Below are positions 53,945 through 63,121 of a stretch of 64,000 nucleotides of DNA, one piece after another (the stretch's first letter is position 1; every line of letters begins with the position of its first letter). Position numbers and translations under genes: made by a program. The stretch is from Adiantum capillus-veneris (lineage: Eukaryota; Streptophyta; Polypodiopsida; Polypodiales; Pteridaceae): contig CM043950.1 in the NCBI GenBank assembly GCA_014529385.2, positions 73,562,435-73,626,434 on the forward strand. Reading direction: 5' to 3'. The notes below the pieces were generated by a model that saw only the letters and a program-made list of their open reading frames with translations, searched no databases and had not been told where the DNA came from.

Positions 53945-54178
53945 AAGCTAGAGGTATTTGATGCCTCTAGCTGTAGGTTGTGCTACAATAGGGTTCTCTT
54001 GAATACTTACCCACCTGGTACCAATTGAATTTGCCATGTTACTGCTTTCTTGGCTGATGCACACTGTTTAGTCCTTTCTGATGAATAATTGTATCCATCC
54101 ATGACTAACAACTGGTCTCCTCGACCCTTGAAAGCCATACCCCATCCATTGTCAATCTCCACTTTCACTGGTAGCATT

Positions 54179-54257
54179 CTCGTTTTTTTCTTTTTTTCTT
54201 CTCTTTTTTTCCTTTTTTTTTTCTTTTTTTTTGTCTTCTCTTTTTTTTTTTTTTTTT
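54179..54257 (-). repeat. 79-base purine-only tract 3' of F integrase
   Basis: On minus an almost pure A/G tract, mostly A with GAGAAG interruptions, starting 27 bases after the integrase stop. It could be a central/auxiliary polypurine primer site or a simple A-rich expansion. Confidence 0.6.
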
Positions 54258-54284
54258 GAAACGACTATGTACATGATTGTTACC

Positions 54285-56696
54285 TTAGTTGGAGCTCGAA
54301 TATGATGAGCTCTCCTCAGAACCATCCTTAGCATTGATTTCACCAGCATATGGCTGTGAAAGACGACATTGGTAGGCCTTCAATCGCCAACCATTTACCG
54401 GGGTCTGATGTACCTTACCATCTAGGTCACCAAGTTGGTAACTACCATTTGAGAACCACTTTATGACTACAAAAGGGCCTTCCCACTTAAGCAAGAACTT
54501 ACCATCCTTCCTGCGATCAAAGCGATTGTCGTATCTGAGCACTAAAGAACCTTCCTTGATACCTTTCTTGACAAGGTCATGATTGAACTTCTTTCGTTTC
54601 TTCTCTGCCTGGGCTACATAGTACTTCACTGCTGACTCTCGATCTAGCACTAACCTCTCCAAATCGATGATTCTTCCTTCCACCTGCTTCTCTTGACTAT
54701 CCTCTTGATGTGCTTTTAGAACTCGGAGGCTCGCTAGCTCCACTTCTATAGGCAATAGTGCCTCTTGCCCGTAAACCAAGTGAAAAGGTGTATACCCCAA
54801 GGATGTTTTAAAGGATGTTCTGTAGGCCCAAAGTACTACATCTAGGTGTTTGTCCCATGCCTTAGGATGTAAATGCACTTGCTTAGTGATGATTTTACAT
54901 ATAAGACCATTTACCTTTTCGACAAGACCATTGCACTGAAAGTAGTATGGTGTAGAGTGCCTGCGCTTGATTTTCAACTTGCTCATCAATTGCCCGACTA
55001 AATCAGCTCTAAATCTTGGTCCCCTATCCGAGAGAATCTCCAAAGGTGTGCCAAAATGGCAACAAAGGCATTCAAAAATGAAATCACTCACGTCCTTGGC
55101 TGTGATACGCTTTGTAGGACGAGCTTCTGCCCATCTGGTCATGTACTCCACCCCCATAATGATGTATTCCTTCCCTGATTGAGTGCAAGGTAGTGGCCCT
55201 ATTGCATCTATCCCCCATTTTTCAAATGGCCCACAGGTTTTGATTGGATGCTGATTTTCATGGGTAAGACGCCTTAGTCCAGCTTTTTGGCAAACCTCAC
55301 ATGTGCGGCACCAATGTTGTACATCTCGATGGAGGCTTGGCCACGTGAACCCTGCTTGTAAAATCTTTCTGCTAGTAATCTCTTGTGCAAAGTGGCCACC
55401 ACACACACCTTCATGAGAACTAAACAAAATATCCTTTATCTCTTGGGATGCAGGAACTCTCCTTAAGACAGCAACTTTCCCTCTACAATACAAGTCCTCA
55501 TTCACTAAGCTATAGCTGGTAGCCTTTTTTGCCAACCACCTACGTTCACTTTTACTCATACCAGAGGGTGCTTCACAATGCTCAAGAAAGTAAAGTAAAT
55601 CATGCAGCTCCTCCTTTCCCTGGTATAAAGGACTTTTCACAAGGATAGCACCTACTATGAGAGTTTGTAGTTCTTCACCTGCTAAGGCATCTGCTTCTCG
55701 ATTTTGATCTCTAGGTACAAAGTGCACTCGAACTTCTTTAAAACCCTTCAACAAGGCCTTTGCTTCCCTCATCTTAACAAAAAATTTGTCATTTTTACAG
55801 GCCCATACACCAACCATTTGCTTAACAATCAACATGGAGTCACCAAAAACATTTAGCTTTGTGATGCCCTGAGAAAGACAACATTGCAACCCTAAAACAA
55901 GGGCATGGTACTCTGCTTCATTGTTAGAATGAACCTCTTTTAGATGAAACCCTTTTGCAAAGATCTTCTCCTTCTCTGGACCTAATATTACTATGCCTGC
56001 TGATGCCTTGTCTTTGGTCCTCTTGTAAGCCCCATCAAAATACAGACTGTGTGCTCCCAGTAGAATTTCAGGCTCCGGGATAGGTGGTACCTTACTAGGT
56101 GCCTCTTTCTTGGCCTTCTCATAACACCTTTGTGTGAGGACATCTGCCAAACAAGCACGGGTGGAATCCTCTACTTGTACTGTGTAGTCAAACTCTTGAA
56201 GCTGCACCACCCACTTTGCTATTCTTTGAGACAATTCCATGTGTTGTAGGGCATATGGAAAAACCTCCTCAGTTGTGATCACCACAAATTGTCTCGGAAG
56301 TAAGTAAGCCCGAAACTTCTCCACTGCAAACTTAAGAGCTAGCACCAATTGCTCAGTTGCGCTGAAACCCTTTTCAGCAGCTGTCATCACTCTACTAGAG
56401 AAGTAGACTGGTCTCATGAGAGATGTCTTTGGGTCTTTTTGCATCAAGACAACTCCTAGAGCTTCTGGACCTACACTAGGATTTACATAGAATAATTCAC
56501 CCCATGTGGGTTGTAGGACGACAGGCAATGAGCTCAAAATGGTTTTAACTTCTTGAAAGCACCTTTCACCCTCCTCACTCCATGTCAATGTAGTGTGTTT
56601 AGTGAGCTGCTGCATAGGATAGATTTCCTGAGAAAGGAGATGTATGAATCGTCCCATGTAGCGAACCTTTTGAATGAAGGAGACTAGTTGCTTCAC
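54285..56696 (-). CDS. Element F RNase H pair and integrase
   Basis: Genuine content starts at KQLVSFIQKVRYM; the true start is lost to a frameshift. Residues about 50-180: RT-linked RNase H without its first Asp (FYVNPSVGPEALGVVLMQ). About 220-350: second RNase H with SLYFDGAYKRTKD, NNEAEYHAL and FGDSMLIVKQ. About 430-480: integrase finger (H-EGVCGGH, WCRTCEVCQ). Then the DDE core WGIDAIGPLP, FGTPLEILSDRGPRF, CNGLVEKVNG, and LVLRYDNRFD, LLKWEGPFVV. A Ser-rich end (ESSSYSSSN). It degrades primer/RNA hybrids and integrates cDNA. The longest undamaged pol piece here. Confidence 0.85.
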   Translation of the reverse strand: MKQLVSFIQKVRYMGRFIHLLSQEIYPMQQLTKHTTLTWSEEGERCFQEVKTILSSLPVVLQPTWGELFYVNPSVGPEALGVVLMQKDPKTSLMRPVYFSSRVMTAAEKGFSATEQLVLALKFAVEKFRAYLLPRQFVVITTEEVFPYALQHMELSQRIAKWVVQLQEFDYTVQVEDSTRACLADVLTQRCYEKAKKEAPSKVPPIPEPEILLGAHSLYFDGAYKRTKDKASAGIVILGPEKEKIFAKGFHLKEVHSNNEAEYHALVLGLQCCLSQGITKLNVFGDSMLIVKQMVGVWACKNDKFFVKMREAKALLKGFKEVRVHFVPRDQNREADALAGEELQTLIVGAILVKSPLYQGKEELHDLLYFLEHCEAPSGMSKSERRWLAKKATSYSLVNEDLYCRGKVAVLRRVPASQEIKDILFSSHEGVCGGHFAQEITSRKILQAGFTWPSLHRDVQHWCRTCEVCQKAGLRRLTHENQHPIKTCGPFEKWGIDAIGPLPCTQSGKEYIIMGVEYMTRWAEARPTKRITAKDVSDFIFECLCCHFGTPLEILSDRGPRFRADLVGQLMSKLKIKRRHSTPYYFQCNGLVEKVNGLICKIITKQVHLHPKAWDKHLDVVLWAYRTSFKTSLGYTPFHLVYGQEALLPIEVELASLRVLKAHQEDSQEKQVEGRIIDLERLVLDRESAVKYYVAQAEKKRKKFNHDLVKKGIKEGSLVLRYDNRFDRRKDGKFLLKWEGPFVVIKWFSNGSYQLGDLDGKVHQTPVNGWRLKAYQCRLSQPYAGEINAKDGSEESSSYSSSN

Positions 56697-57871
56697 GTAG
56701 GAGTAGGTAAAGCTAACAATGTCTTTACCTTTTCAGGGTCAGCCTCAATACCATCTTGAGACACAACATGGCCTAGTAGAGTGACCTTGCTCTCACCTAT
56801 GTGGCACTTGTCTTTATTCAATTGCCCACCCAATTGGGCCAGACGGGTGAAACCTTCATCAACCTTGGATAGATGTACTTCCCTAGAGCTGTAAATGCAA
56901 AAATCATCAATGAAGACTCGTATGGACTTACCAAAGTAAGGTTGAAACACCAAGTTCATAAACCTCTGGAAAGTAGCTGGGGCATTAGTTAAACCAAAAG
57001 GCATAACTCTATAAGCAAAACACCCCCAAGGTGTTATGAAGGTAGTCTTTCTTTGGTCTTCATCTGCAATTCTGATTTGGAAGTAGCCTGAGTACCCATC
57101 ACACACTGTGTACCTTTCATGACCAACCACTTCATTTAGTATTTCATCTTGAAAAGGCAAAGAAAAATGGTCCCTTTTTGTGGCTGCGTTTAGAGGCTTG
57201 TAATCCACACATACCCTCCACTTCCCATTTTTCTTTGGTGCTACCACAACTGGAGACACCCACTCAGAATCTTCCAGTGGGTAGATAAATCCTGCCTTGA
57301 GTAATCTTTTTGCTTCTTTTAAGAGTGCATCTTGTTGCACTAGCCCTAATCTCCTTAGCCTTTGCACCACTGGTTTGGCACCTTCCTTTAATTGGATATG
57401 GTGTTGGGTTACCGTCACTCCTTTAATGTGCTCGTAATCAGTTATAAAGAGGCCAGCATGCTTCTTTAGTACGTGCAAATAGGGTTCTCTCTCTTCTTCT
57501 AGTAGGTCCTTAGCTAGCATCTCCTCTAAGCCTGTGGCTTCTTCCTTGTTTAGAGAGTCTTGACCACCTTCTCCTTCTGGGTTTCGCAGTATTATACCCA
57601 TGACATCCAAAGAGCTAGCATCCTCCTCAGATGACTCATCCTCAGATGAAGAGTAGCTGCTTGTGCTCCATTCATCCATAGAAGTCTCCATCTCTAGGTC
57701 TTGTTGTCTACCCTGCTTCATGTCATACACAATTTTTTGTTGCTTGCCATCTACCTTATGATTTGGTCGCAACTCAAGGGAACCTGTCTCCCAATCTTGC
57801 CTACCTTTCATAGCCATAAGCCAAGGTCTTCCAAGGATTAGCGGATAGCCCTCCCCCTTAGTTGGGATCAC
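56693..57871 (-). pseudogene. Element F protease end and reverse transcriptase
   Basis: Starts after the TAA at 57905; residues IPTKGEGYPLILGRPWLMAM finish the retropepsin. After an acidic Ser/Glu spacer comes the reverse transcriptase: SEWVSPVVVAPKKNGKWRV, DYKPLNAATKRDHFSLPF, YSGYFQIRI, PFGLTNAPATFQRF and the intact FIDDFCIYSS. The frame ends at LALPTPT where a small deletion shifts it into the RNase H frame. D has LPSPTTARQLVSF here. Confidence 0.8.
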
Positions 57872-57904
57872 ATAAGCATCAATTGAGATTGCAACACCAA
57901 AAGC

Positions 57905-59014
57905 TTAAACCTTCACTCCATTAACCTTTCCCACACAAGCCACCCTTACATTAGTTGCCATCTTAGATTGTAAGGAAGTTTGCTCGTTTACTTCCAAGCC
58001 CAACCTGTGCATTAATTTCTCTGTCATAACACAAATCTCGGCTCCACCATCTACGTACACATTGGAGACTCGCTGACTCTTAATCTCTGTATCAATGACT
58101 GGCATAATATCCTTCATGCCTCTTGCACTAATAGACCCAACTGACTTTTCCTTAGCCCTCCTGGTGCTGACCATCTTAGAACAGGTTCTATGCATCTTTG
58201 GGGAAAGGTGGAGGAGTTGCTGCAATGAAATCTTTGGTCCTTGCTTACTCACATCTGCTACCAGGTTGTAAGGTATGGATCCTACCCCAAGTGGAAAGTC
58301 TTCTACTCCTATGTGCCTCCTTGACCTACTCTTCCTTTTCTTGTCTCCTATCACTTGGGAGGAACCCTCATTCCCTTTATCCGGCTCTGAAGCTTCCATT
58401 TCATCAATTCTTTGTCTCCTAACTCTCTTTATTGGCATGGCAACAACTTCCTCCATTTTTTCTTTCCCTTTATCCTTACCATTGTCAAAACTTATGACAG
58501 AGACAGCCCTGTCCTCCCCTCCCAATGGTAGTGGAGGGATCTCTGCTGATGCTTGTGGTGGTGGAGGAGGGGGTCTCAATATTTGGATTGGTGGAGCCAC
58601 GTGTGCATTTTGTCCATTTAGTGGCCTAGCTCGAGGACGAGTGACTTGCTGGTGAGGAGGCCGTCTTTGATTACCATTTCCTTGATAGCGTCGTGGATGG
58701 GGGCAATAATACATGCTGTGACCTACCTCTCCACAGTTGTAGCAAATGTACTCACGTGCTTGCCTTTGTCCTTCTTGTCTATTTCGTTCATTTCCTGGCT
58801 GGAGAGCGCTTACACCTTGAACCAGATTGATGGACAGGCTCTCTAGTTGATTGGTGATTTGTTGAAGTAATTCTTGTTGAGAGGACTCTTGGTCTGCTGC
58901 TCCTGTCCCTACTACTACCCTTGCCGTAGGTTGAGCTAGCGGTGGAGGCTCCATTCCCCCTTGTAGTTGAGCTTGGAATTTTAACTTCCTATCCTTCTCC
59001 CTTGCATAAGTCAT
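57905..59014 (-). pseudogene. Element F Gag C-terminal part and protease active site
   Basis: Same frame as gag and as the next segment. Contains SLSINLVQGVSAL, a zinc knuckle CYNCGEVGHSMYYC (CX2CX4HX4C), a Pro-rich stretch, a basic cluster and the retropepsin active site YVDGGAEICVM. It ends in TAA where D has AAA (VKIKAF against VKV-stop-AF). Confidence 0.75.
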
Positions 59015-59209
59015 AGATTTATCAAAGGTATCTGGGAATTTACCTTTTACCTTTTCTCGAAGGATGGGGTAAAGACCTGCCAGGAAACAATCCTTCTTTA
59101 GGCATTCTGGCGCCCTTTCTCCTTCACCTAGTGATGCACACCATTTCTCCCACAGGTTGGAAAACTTTCCTTCATAGCTTCTATAGTCATTGGGTGATGT
59201 TTGGCGTAG

Positions 59210-59476
59210 CTATAAGAGATGTCTCCATATCTCCTCTGGAGGCTCATGGCGGCGAAATTCTTCGATGAAGGCCATCTTTAAGGACTCCCAGTCTCTTCTT
59301 TCTTCAGGTGCCAAAGTTTGATACCATAATCTTGCACCTTCCCTCAAGACCAAAGGAAAGGCCCTTAACTTAGTAGCTTCGTCATCCCTTCCCGATACCA
59401 GAAAGGCCATTTCCAAATTATCCAAAAAGTCTGGAGCAACCTCCCCAAGCTTACCATAAAAATTAGGGAAGGCCAT
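59210..59476 (-). pseudogene. Element F Gag N-terminal core
   Basis: ATG at 59474-59476 (MAFPNFYGKLGEVAPDF). Gag core: LREGARLWYQTLAPEERRDW and FIEEFRRHEPPEEIW. A TAG at 59210-59212 interrupts; the frame then continues (ASLGEGERAPECLKKD-like) into the segment at 59014. Confidence 0.7.
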
Positions 59477-59567
59477 AAGTGAGAGAGTAAACAATTACAC
59501 AAACAGCTCCAATTTATTTTAAAATAGAGTATGGTAATTACAATTTGGAGCTTTAGCACAACTTAGC

Positions 59568-59795
59568 TCAAAATAGGATGAAGATCGACACATCAAAGGA
59601 ATGGTAATAGTCTAGTAAGGGTAGAATGACAGGATGAGGAGAGCGCAAGATTTCCCCAAGTCTCTCTGCTCCAAACAACAGGGCTATTCTTTGCTGATAA
59701 AAGATTTTTCTATCAAGACAAATATTCACACGGATATGACGCACAAAATGGAAAGGAAACATGCGGGGATCATCATTCTCATTATTGGCATCCAT
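59568..59795 (-). CDS. Leader ORF of element F (75 residues), same family as the G leader ORFs
   Basis: ATG at 59793-59795 (MDANNENDD). Shares FPFHF, RHIRVNI, RKIFYQQR, GEIL, SPHPVILPLLDY and SFDVSIFILF with G leader ORF 2, far more similar than expected for a non-coding leader. Located 91 bases before the gag ATG, the same place as in G. Function unknown. Confidence 0.65.
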   Translation of the reverse strand: MDANNENDDPRMFPFHFVRHIRVNICLDRKIFYQQRIALLFGAERLGEILRSPHPVILPLLDYYHSFDVSIFILF

Positions 59796-60075
59796 ACTTA
59801 CACACAAGAGCCTAGCTTAGTTGCACCACCTTGGGACCAATGAGCCTGATCAGCCACAGAAGGTCAGCACCTCAGATCACTTCGACTCTTCCTGATGCAT
59901 CTGTGAAGACGTAAGGCGTGATGGCAATACTTTGTACAATGCTGAGCCTTTTAGCAAGCAACAATTGGATGCTATTACCATAATCAGCATGACGATGACA
60001 CATCAACTAAGAGAGTTTCCTTAGATTGAGATAACTTCTTGAAAATTAGCAGCAAAGGTAGGGCAGGGAGGCTTT

Positions 60076-60318
60076 TCACCCGGTCTCCAAAGCACTTTGG
60101 ACAATATCCAAAGTGATCTTCACACGGACAGGAGTTGGCTTGGGATTGGTGGTGTCCGGATTCACAAAGTCCACTGGGAGCACTCGCAGACGGGCGGTAA
60201 TCTTGTAGGCAAGCCTTCGCCTCTTTGCTTCAGGAGGATTTAGGGGTGAGAGTCGTGGTTGCACGTTGGAGGTTGAAGTTGGTTGCTCACTAGCCTTTTT
60301 TTTGCCTGTAGTGGTCAT
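60076..60318 (-). CDS. Leader ORF of element F (80 residues), basic, unknown
   Basis: ATG at 60316-60318: MTTTGKKKASEQPTS, then PPEAKRRRLAYKI and a C-terminal RVLPVDFVNPDTT, VRVKITLDIVQSALETG. Two Lys/Arg clusters could be nuclear or RNA-binding signals. No homologue in the window apart from possible faint similarity of the last 20 residues to the other leader ORFs. Confidence 0.35.
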   Translation of the reverse strand: MTTTGKKKASEQPTSTSNVQPRLSPLNPPEAKRRRLAYKITARLRVLPVDFVNPDTTNPKPTPVRVKITLDIVQSALETG

Positions 60319-60568
60319 GTAATCCCTTATTAATGAGATTAAGCCAAATGTTACCTTACGCTTGAGCACGCGCTGCGGCCTTGGGCCACTTAGGTGTAGA
60401 GGTGATCTTCCTCCTCTTAGTCGGCTCCTCAGGAAAGAGAGGTCTGGTGATGCTTTCTCTTCCCTTAATGTGTGTCACAGTACCTTCGTGTATGTTGATG
60501 TAGAATATTTCAAGCTCGTGTGCGTTGGAGGTTTTCTGGAGCACTCATAGGTTGAGAGGAGAGGTATA

Positions 60569-60754
60569 TCAAGCTCTTCTTCTTACTCTCCGTCGTTGGC
60601 GACGATCACGAACAAGGCATGTAGAAGAACTTACTTCTTGAATTTCAATGACACTGCAATCTGGTAACAAGACCTCGATGAAAGCTTTTAAGGCTTCTAA
60701 AGCCTCCTCCTCTTCTGTTCTCCAATTTGCAAACTCCTCACGCCATTCGTCCAT
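60569..60754 (-). CDS. Leader ORF of element F (61 residues), acidic with basic tail
   Basis: ATG at 60752-60754, about 50 bases after the primer-binding site. An acidic helical N-terminal half (WREEFANWRTEEEEALEALK) and an Arg-rich C-terminus (RDRRQRRRVRRRA). May be a small coding unit or a chance frame. Confidence 0.3.
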   Translation of the reverse strand: MDEWREEFANWRTEEEEALEALKAFIEVLLPDCSVIEIQEVSSSTCLVRDRRQRRRVRRRA

Positions 60755-60805
60755 GTTGTAGATTGCACATCTTCATTGCTTGTGGACTGAAGGTCTGTGT
60801 AGCGC

Positions 60806-60823
60806 TCCTCCGTGGGGGCACCA
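60806..60823 (-). promoter_or_regulatory. Element F primer-binding site
   Basis: TGGTGCCCCCACGGAGGA on minus, three bases after the LTR end CGCTATCA. Differs from G's site by one base. Confidence 0.6.
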
Positions 60824-60826
60824 AAA

Positions 60827-62293
60827 TGATAGCGGGAAAAAGAGCAGTGCAATCGGGTGGCCTCTGTACTCGTGCACACTCCACAAACCACGCCTCATGC
60901 AAACAAGCAAAGAACAAAACAAAGGGGGCACCACCCTAAATTAAGAGGTTTAGGGACCTCACACATAGTGCACATAGGCAAGTGAGACTTCTCGCATTAT
61001 GATGGCATCAAAACATATGGCAAAACACATAGAAACGAAGCTTAGGGACCTTATGTAGCATATATATACACAAGACATCAGCTTAACAATACAACAGCAT
61101 CTGATCATACATAACAAGGATATAGAGAAGCAAGCCAAGGATGGCATAATCCCTTGTCAAAAACAATCAACCCAGCAAGTAGGTATGATCCTACTAGCAA
61201 CACATCAATACCTTAGAGAATGATGGCGAGGATGGTGGCCATGGAGCATGAGAGAAGACTCCTTATTTAGGTTTTAGGGCTAGTAATGTAACATACTAGA
61301 GGGAGAGAGAGAGAGGGAGAGAGAGTAGAGCTTCATCCATAGCTCCTCGTTGTGAGCAATGTTGTTATAGCTTCGTTGCTTGGTGAAGTGGGTGAAGTGT
61401 TCGTTTTGAGTGAGAGAAGGCCTCCTTATATAGGTTTCTGAGAGGGTTTAGGATTAGGGATAAACATGCTTAAATCCGCTGATTGGGGTTACTTTTTGCT
61501 TAGGGTGGTCAACAGATTGAGGTCACCTGATATGTCACCATCAAGATATTCTTTAGAGTGATGTGAGAGGGGAGGCTAAATGCTGATTTAAGAGCAGGTA
61601 AGGTGGCTGTTGAAACTGGAGGTTCTGCACATGTCAGGGGGGGACCTGTAGGGGGGAGGTGGCAGTTGGGTCCTCCTGAATATCAAATTCTCAAAAAATC
61701 CTCAACCATGGCTTCTTTTGACATGTGTTCTTTGAAAAAATCAGCATGTCTCTTTTAACTCAAAAGTCTTTATCCCTGTTGACTCACCTTTACCATAAGA
61801 TTTTCCCTTTTTTTCCTCCTGTAACTGCATTGTTGATGCCCAATCATTGCTTCTAGTAACAGTGAACTGTTACCTACCAAATACTTATGGTGGAGTAAAA
61901 AATATTTACCATGGGTAAAAAAGTTACTGTAGGTAAAATGTGATTTGTATTTACCATGTAGGTGAAAAATATTTACTGTAGGTAAAAAATATTTACTATC
62001 GGTAAAAAAGTGAAAACGGAGTATGCTGTGCTGTGAGTCCACACGAACATCCTCGTGTAAATTTCACTAGAATTCACACCTAGAATGGGCTATTCTGTAA
62101 GATATAGGTTGTAGGCATGCATAAGAGCTCGTTCCCACGTATCTTCTGTCCATGGCAGTTTTTACTCTTTGGTGCTTGTGAAGTAGATTTTTCTTCTCTT
62201 TCGAGAGACCTTGGACTAGAGTATCCTCATCTCCCCAACAACTGACTGTGCCTTTATTGCATCTTCAAGAGGGGTCCTAAAAACCATGCATCA
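60827..62293 (-). mobile_element. Element F 5' LTR (1467 bp)
   Basis: TGATGCATGGTTTTTAGG at 62293 to TTTTCCCGCTATCA at 60827. TATA box rc of 61426-61432; five-unit U3 array 61902-62010. It keeps the unoccupied ATGG site used by G in the 3' LTR. Confidence 0.85.
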
Positions 62294-62667
62294 GACACCA
62301 GCATCAAAAAGCCCAAGTAGCAACATTAGCAGTAGAAGAAAGTAAAACATTAACCTTATAGAGGACGGAGACGAAGATTGAAATCAAGAGGAGGCCAATT
62401 GTCTGCATATCCGTGTTGTCATCAATCACTTTCATGAATATACTGATGTACTTTAGAGATGAATGGTCTTCCGTCTTATTCGTTTGAGGAGAGAATTCTT
62501 TAACCTTTGTGACACCGTGCCAAATAAGACCTAATTCTATTTTGTGTGACTATAGTACTCCAGTCTATATGACCCAGTCTATTGACCTAGTCTATGTGAC
62601 TACTAGCCTGTGGCATTTAGTCTCGGTCTATGTTTCTTCAATATAGTCCAAAGTCCAAGGGGAGGAT
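62294..62667 (+). mobile_element. Copia internal 3' end (continuation of unit 3)
   Basis: Matches unit 2 from about 17703 to 18077 (CCCAAGTAG, GAGGACGGAGACGAAGATTG, the CTATGTTTCTTCAATATAGTCC block). About 1 kb of the unit is missing between 18995 and here. Confidence 0.75.
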
Positions 62668-63009
62668 TATTGCGATTATGGATTTTTGCGTAGACCTCTC
62701 AACTTATATGGACATGACCTCTTGTATAGTCAACAATCTAGTCACCCTATCAGCATGTGAAGGCACATGACCTAGCTTACACGGTAGGTGAACCACACAA
62801 GAGTCAAAATGGCCATCCCAATCAGCATGGCTTTTCCACATTTTATGGAGCCACTCTTGACCTTTCGGGAGTTGACCCTTGACCCTTGGGAAAGGTGCAT
62901 GGTGACCCTTGAGAGGTACACCTAGCCATACTCTACTACTACCTGAAGTAGCTCATTTGTATAGACCAATAAGTTACTTCATTTTCTAATCAAGTTGACA
63001 TTTTGAGTC

Positions 63010-63059
<50 letters not shown>

Positions 63060-63121
63060 TAGTGTACATATCAATTCTATCATTATTAATGCTAGTCTTG
63101 TTGATCCACCCTAACTCAACA
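62668..63121 (+). mobile_element. Copia 3' LTR (454 bp), complete
   Basis: The only copy with both ends: TATTGCGATTATGG (first G changed to A) to CACCCTAACTCAACA at 63121. CT microsatellite at about 63011-63052. The polypurine tract AAGGGGAGGAT precedes it. Confidence 0.75.

Larger units (their letters stand above)
48464..54101. repeat. 2.8-kb tandem duplication across the G/F border
   Basis: Segment 48464-51288 (end of G LTR, F LTR, polypurine tract, 190 bp of F 3' end) is repeated at 51289-54101. The G/F border recurs at 49717 and 52536, a period of 2819. The joint contains a repeated TGTATCCATCCAG filler. It happened after G's insertion, since both copies contain the same G/F joint. Confidence 0.85.
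53929..62293 (-). mobile_element. Element F: Tat-type gypsy, internal region and 5' LTR
   Basis: In minus order: 5' LTR 62293-60827, primer-binding site, leader with three small ORFs, gag, protease, reverse transcriptase, two RNase H domains, integrase, purine tract, polypurine tract 53944-53929, then the split 3' LTR. Lesions: TAG in gag (59210-59212), TAA at the start of the protease C-terminal part (57905-57907), and a frameshift near 56695. The catalytic residues of the enzymes are intact, so F is the best preserved polymerase in the window. Confidence 0.85.

Noticed and set aside
54152-54349. Lys-rich 65-residue protein
   Set aside because: It is only a translation of the A-rich purine tract after the integrase stop.
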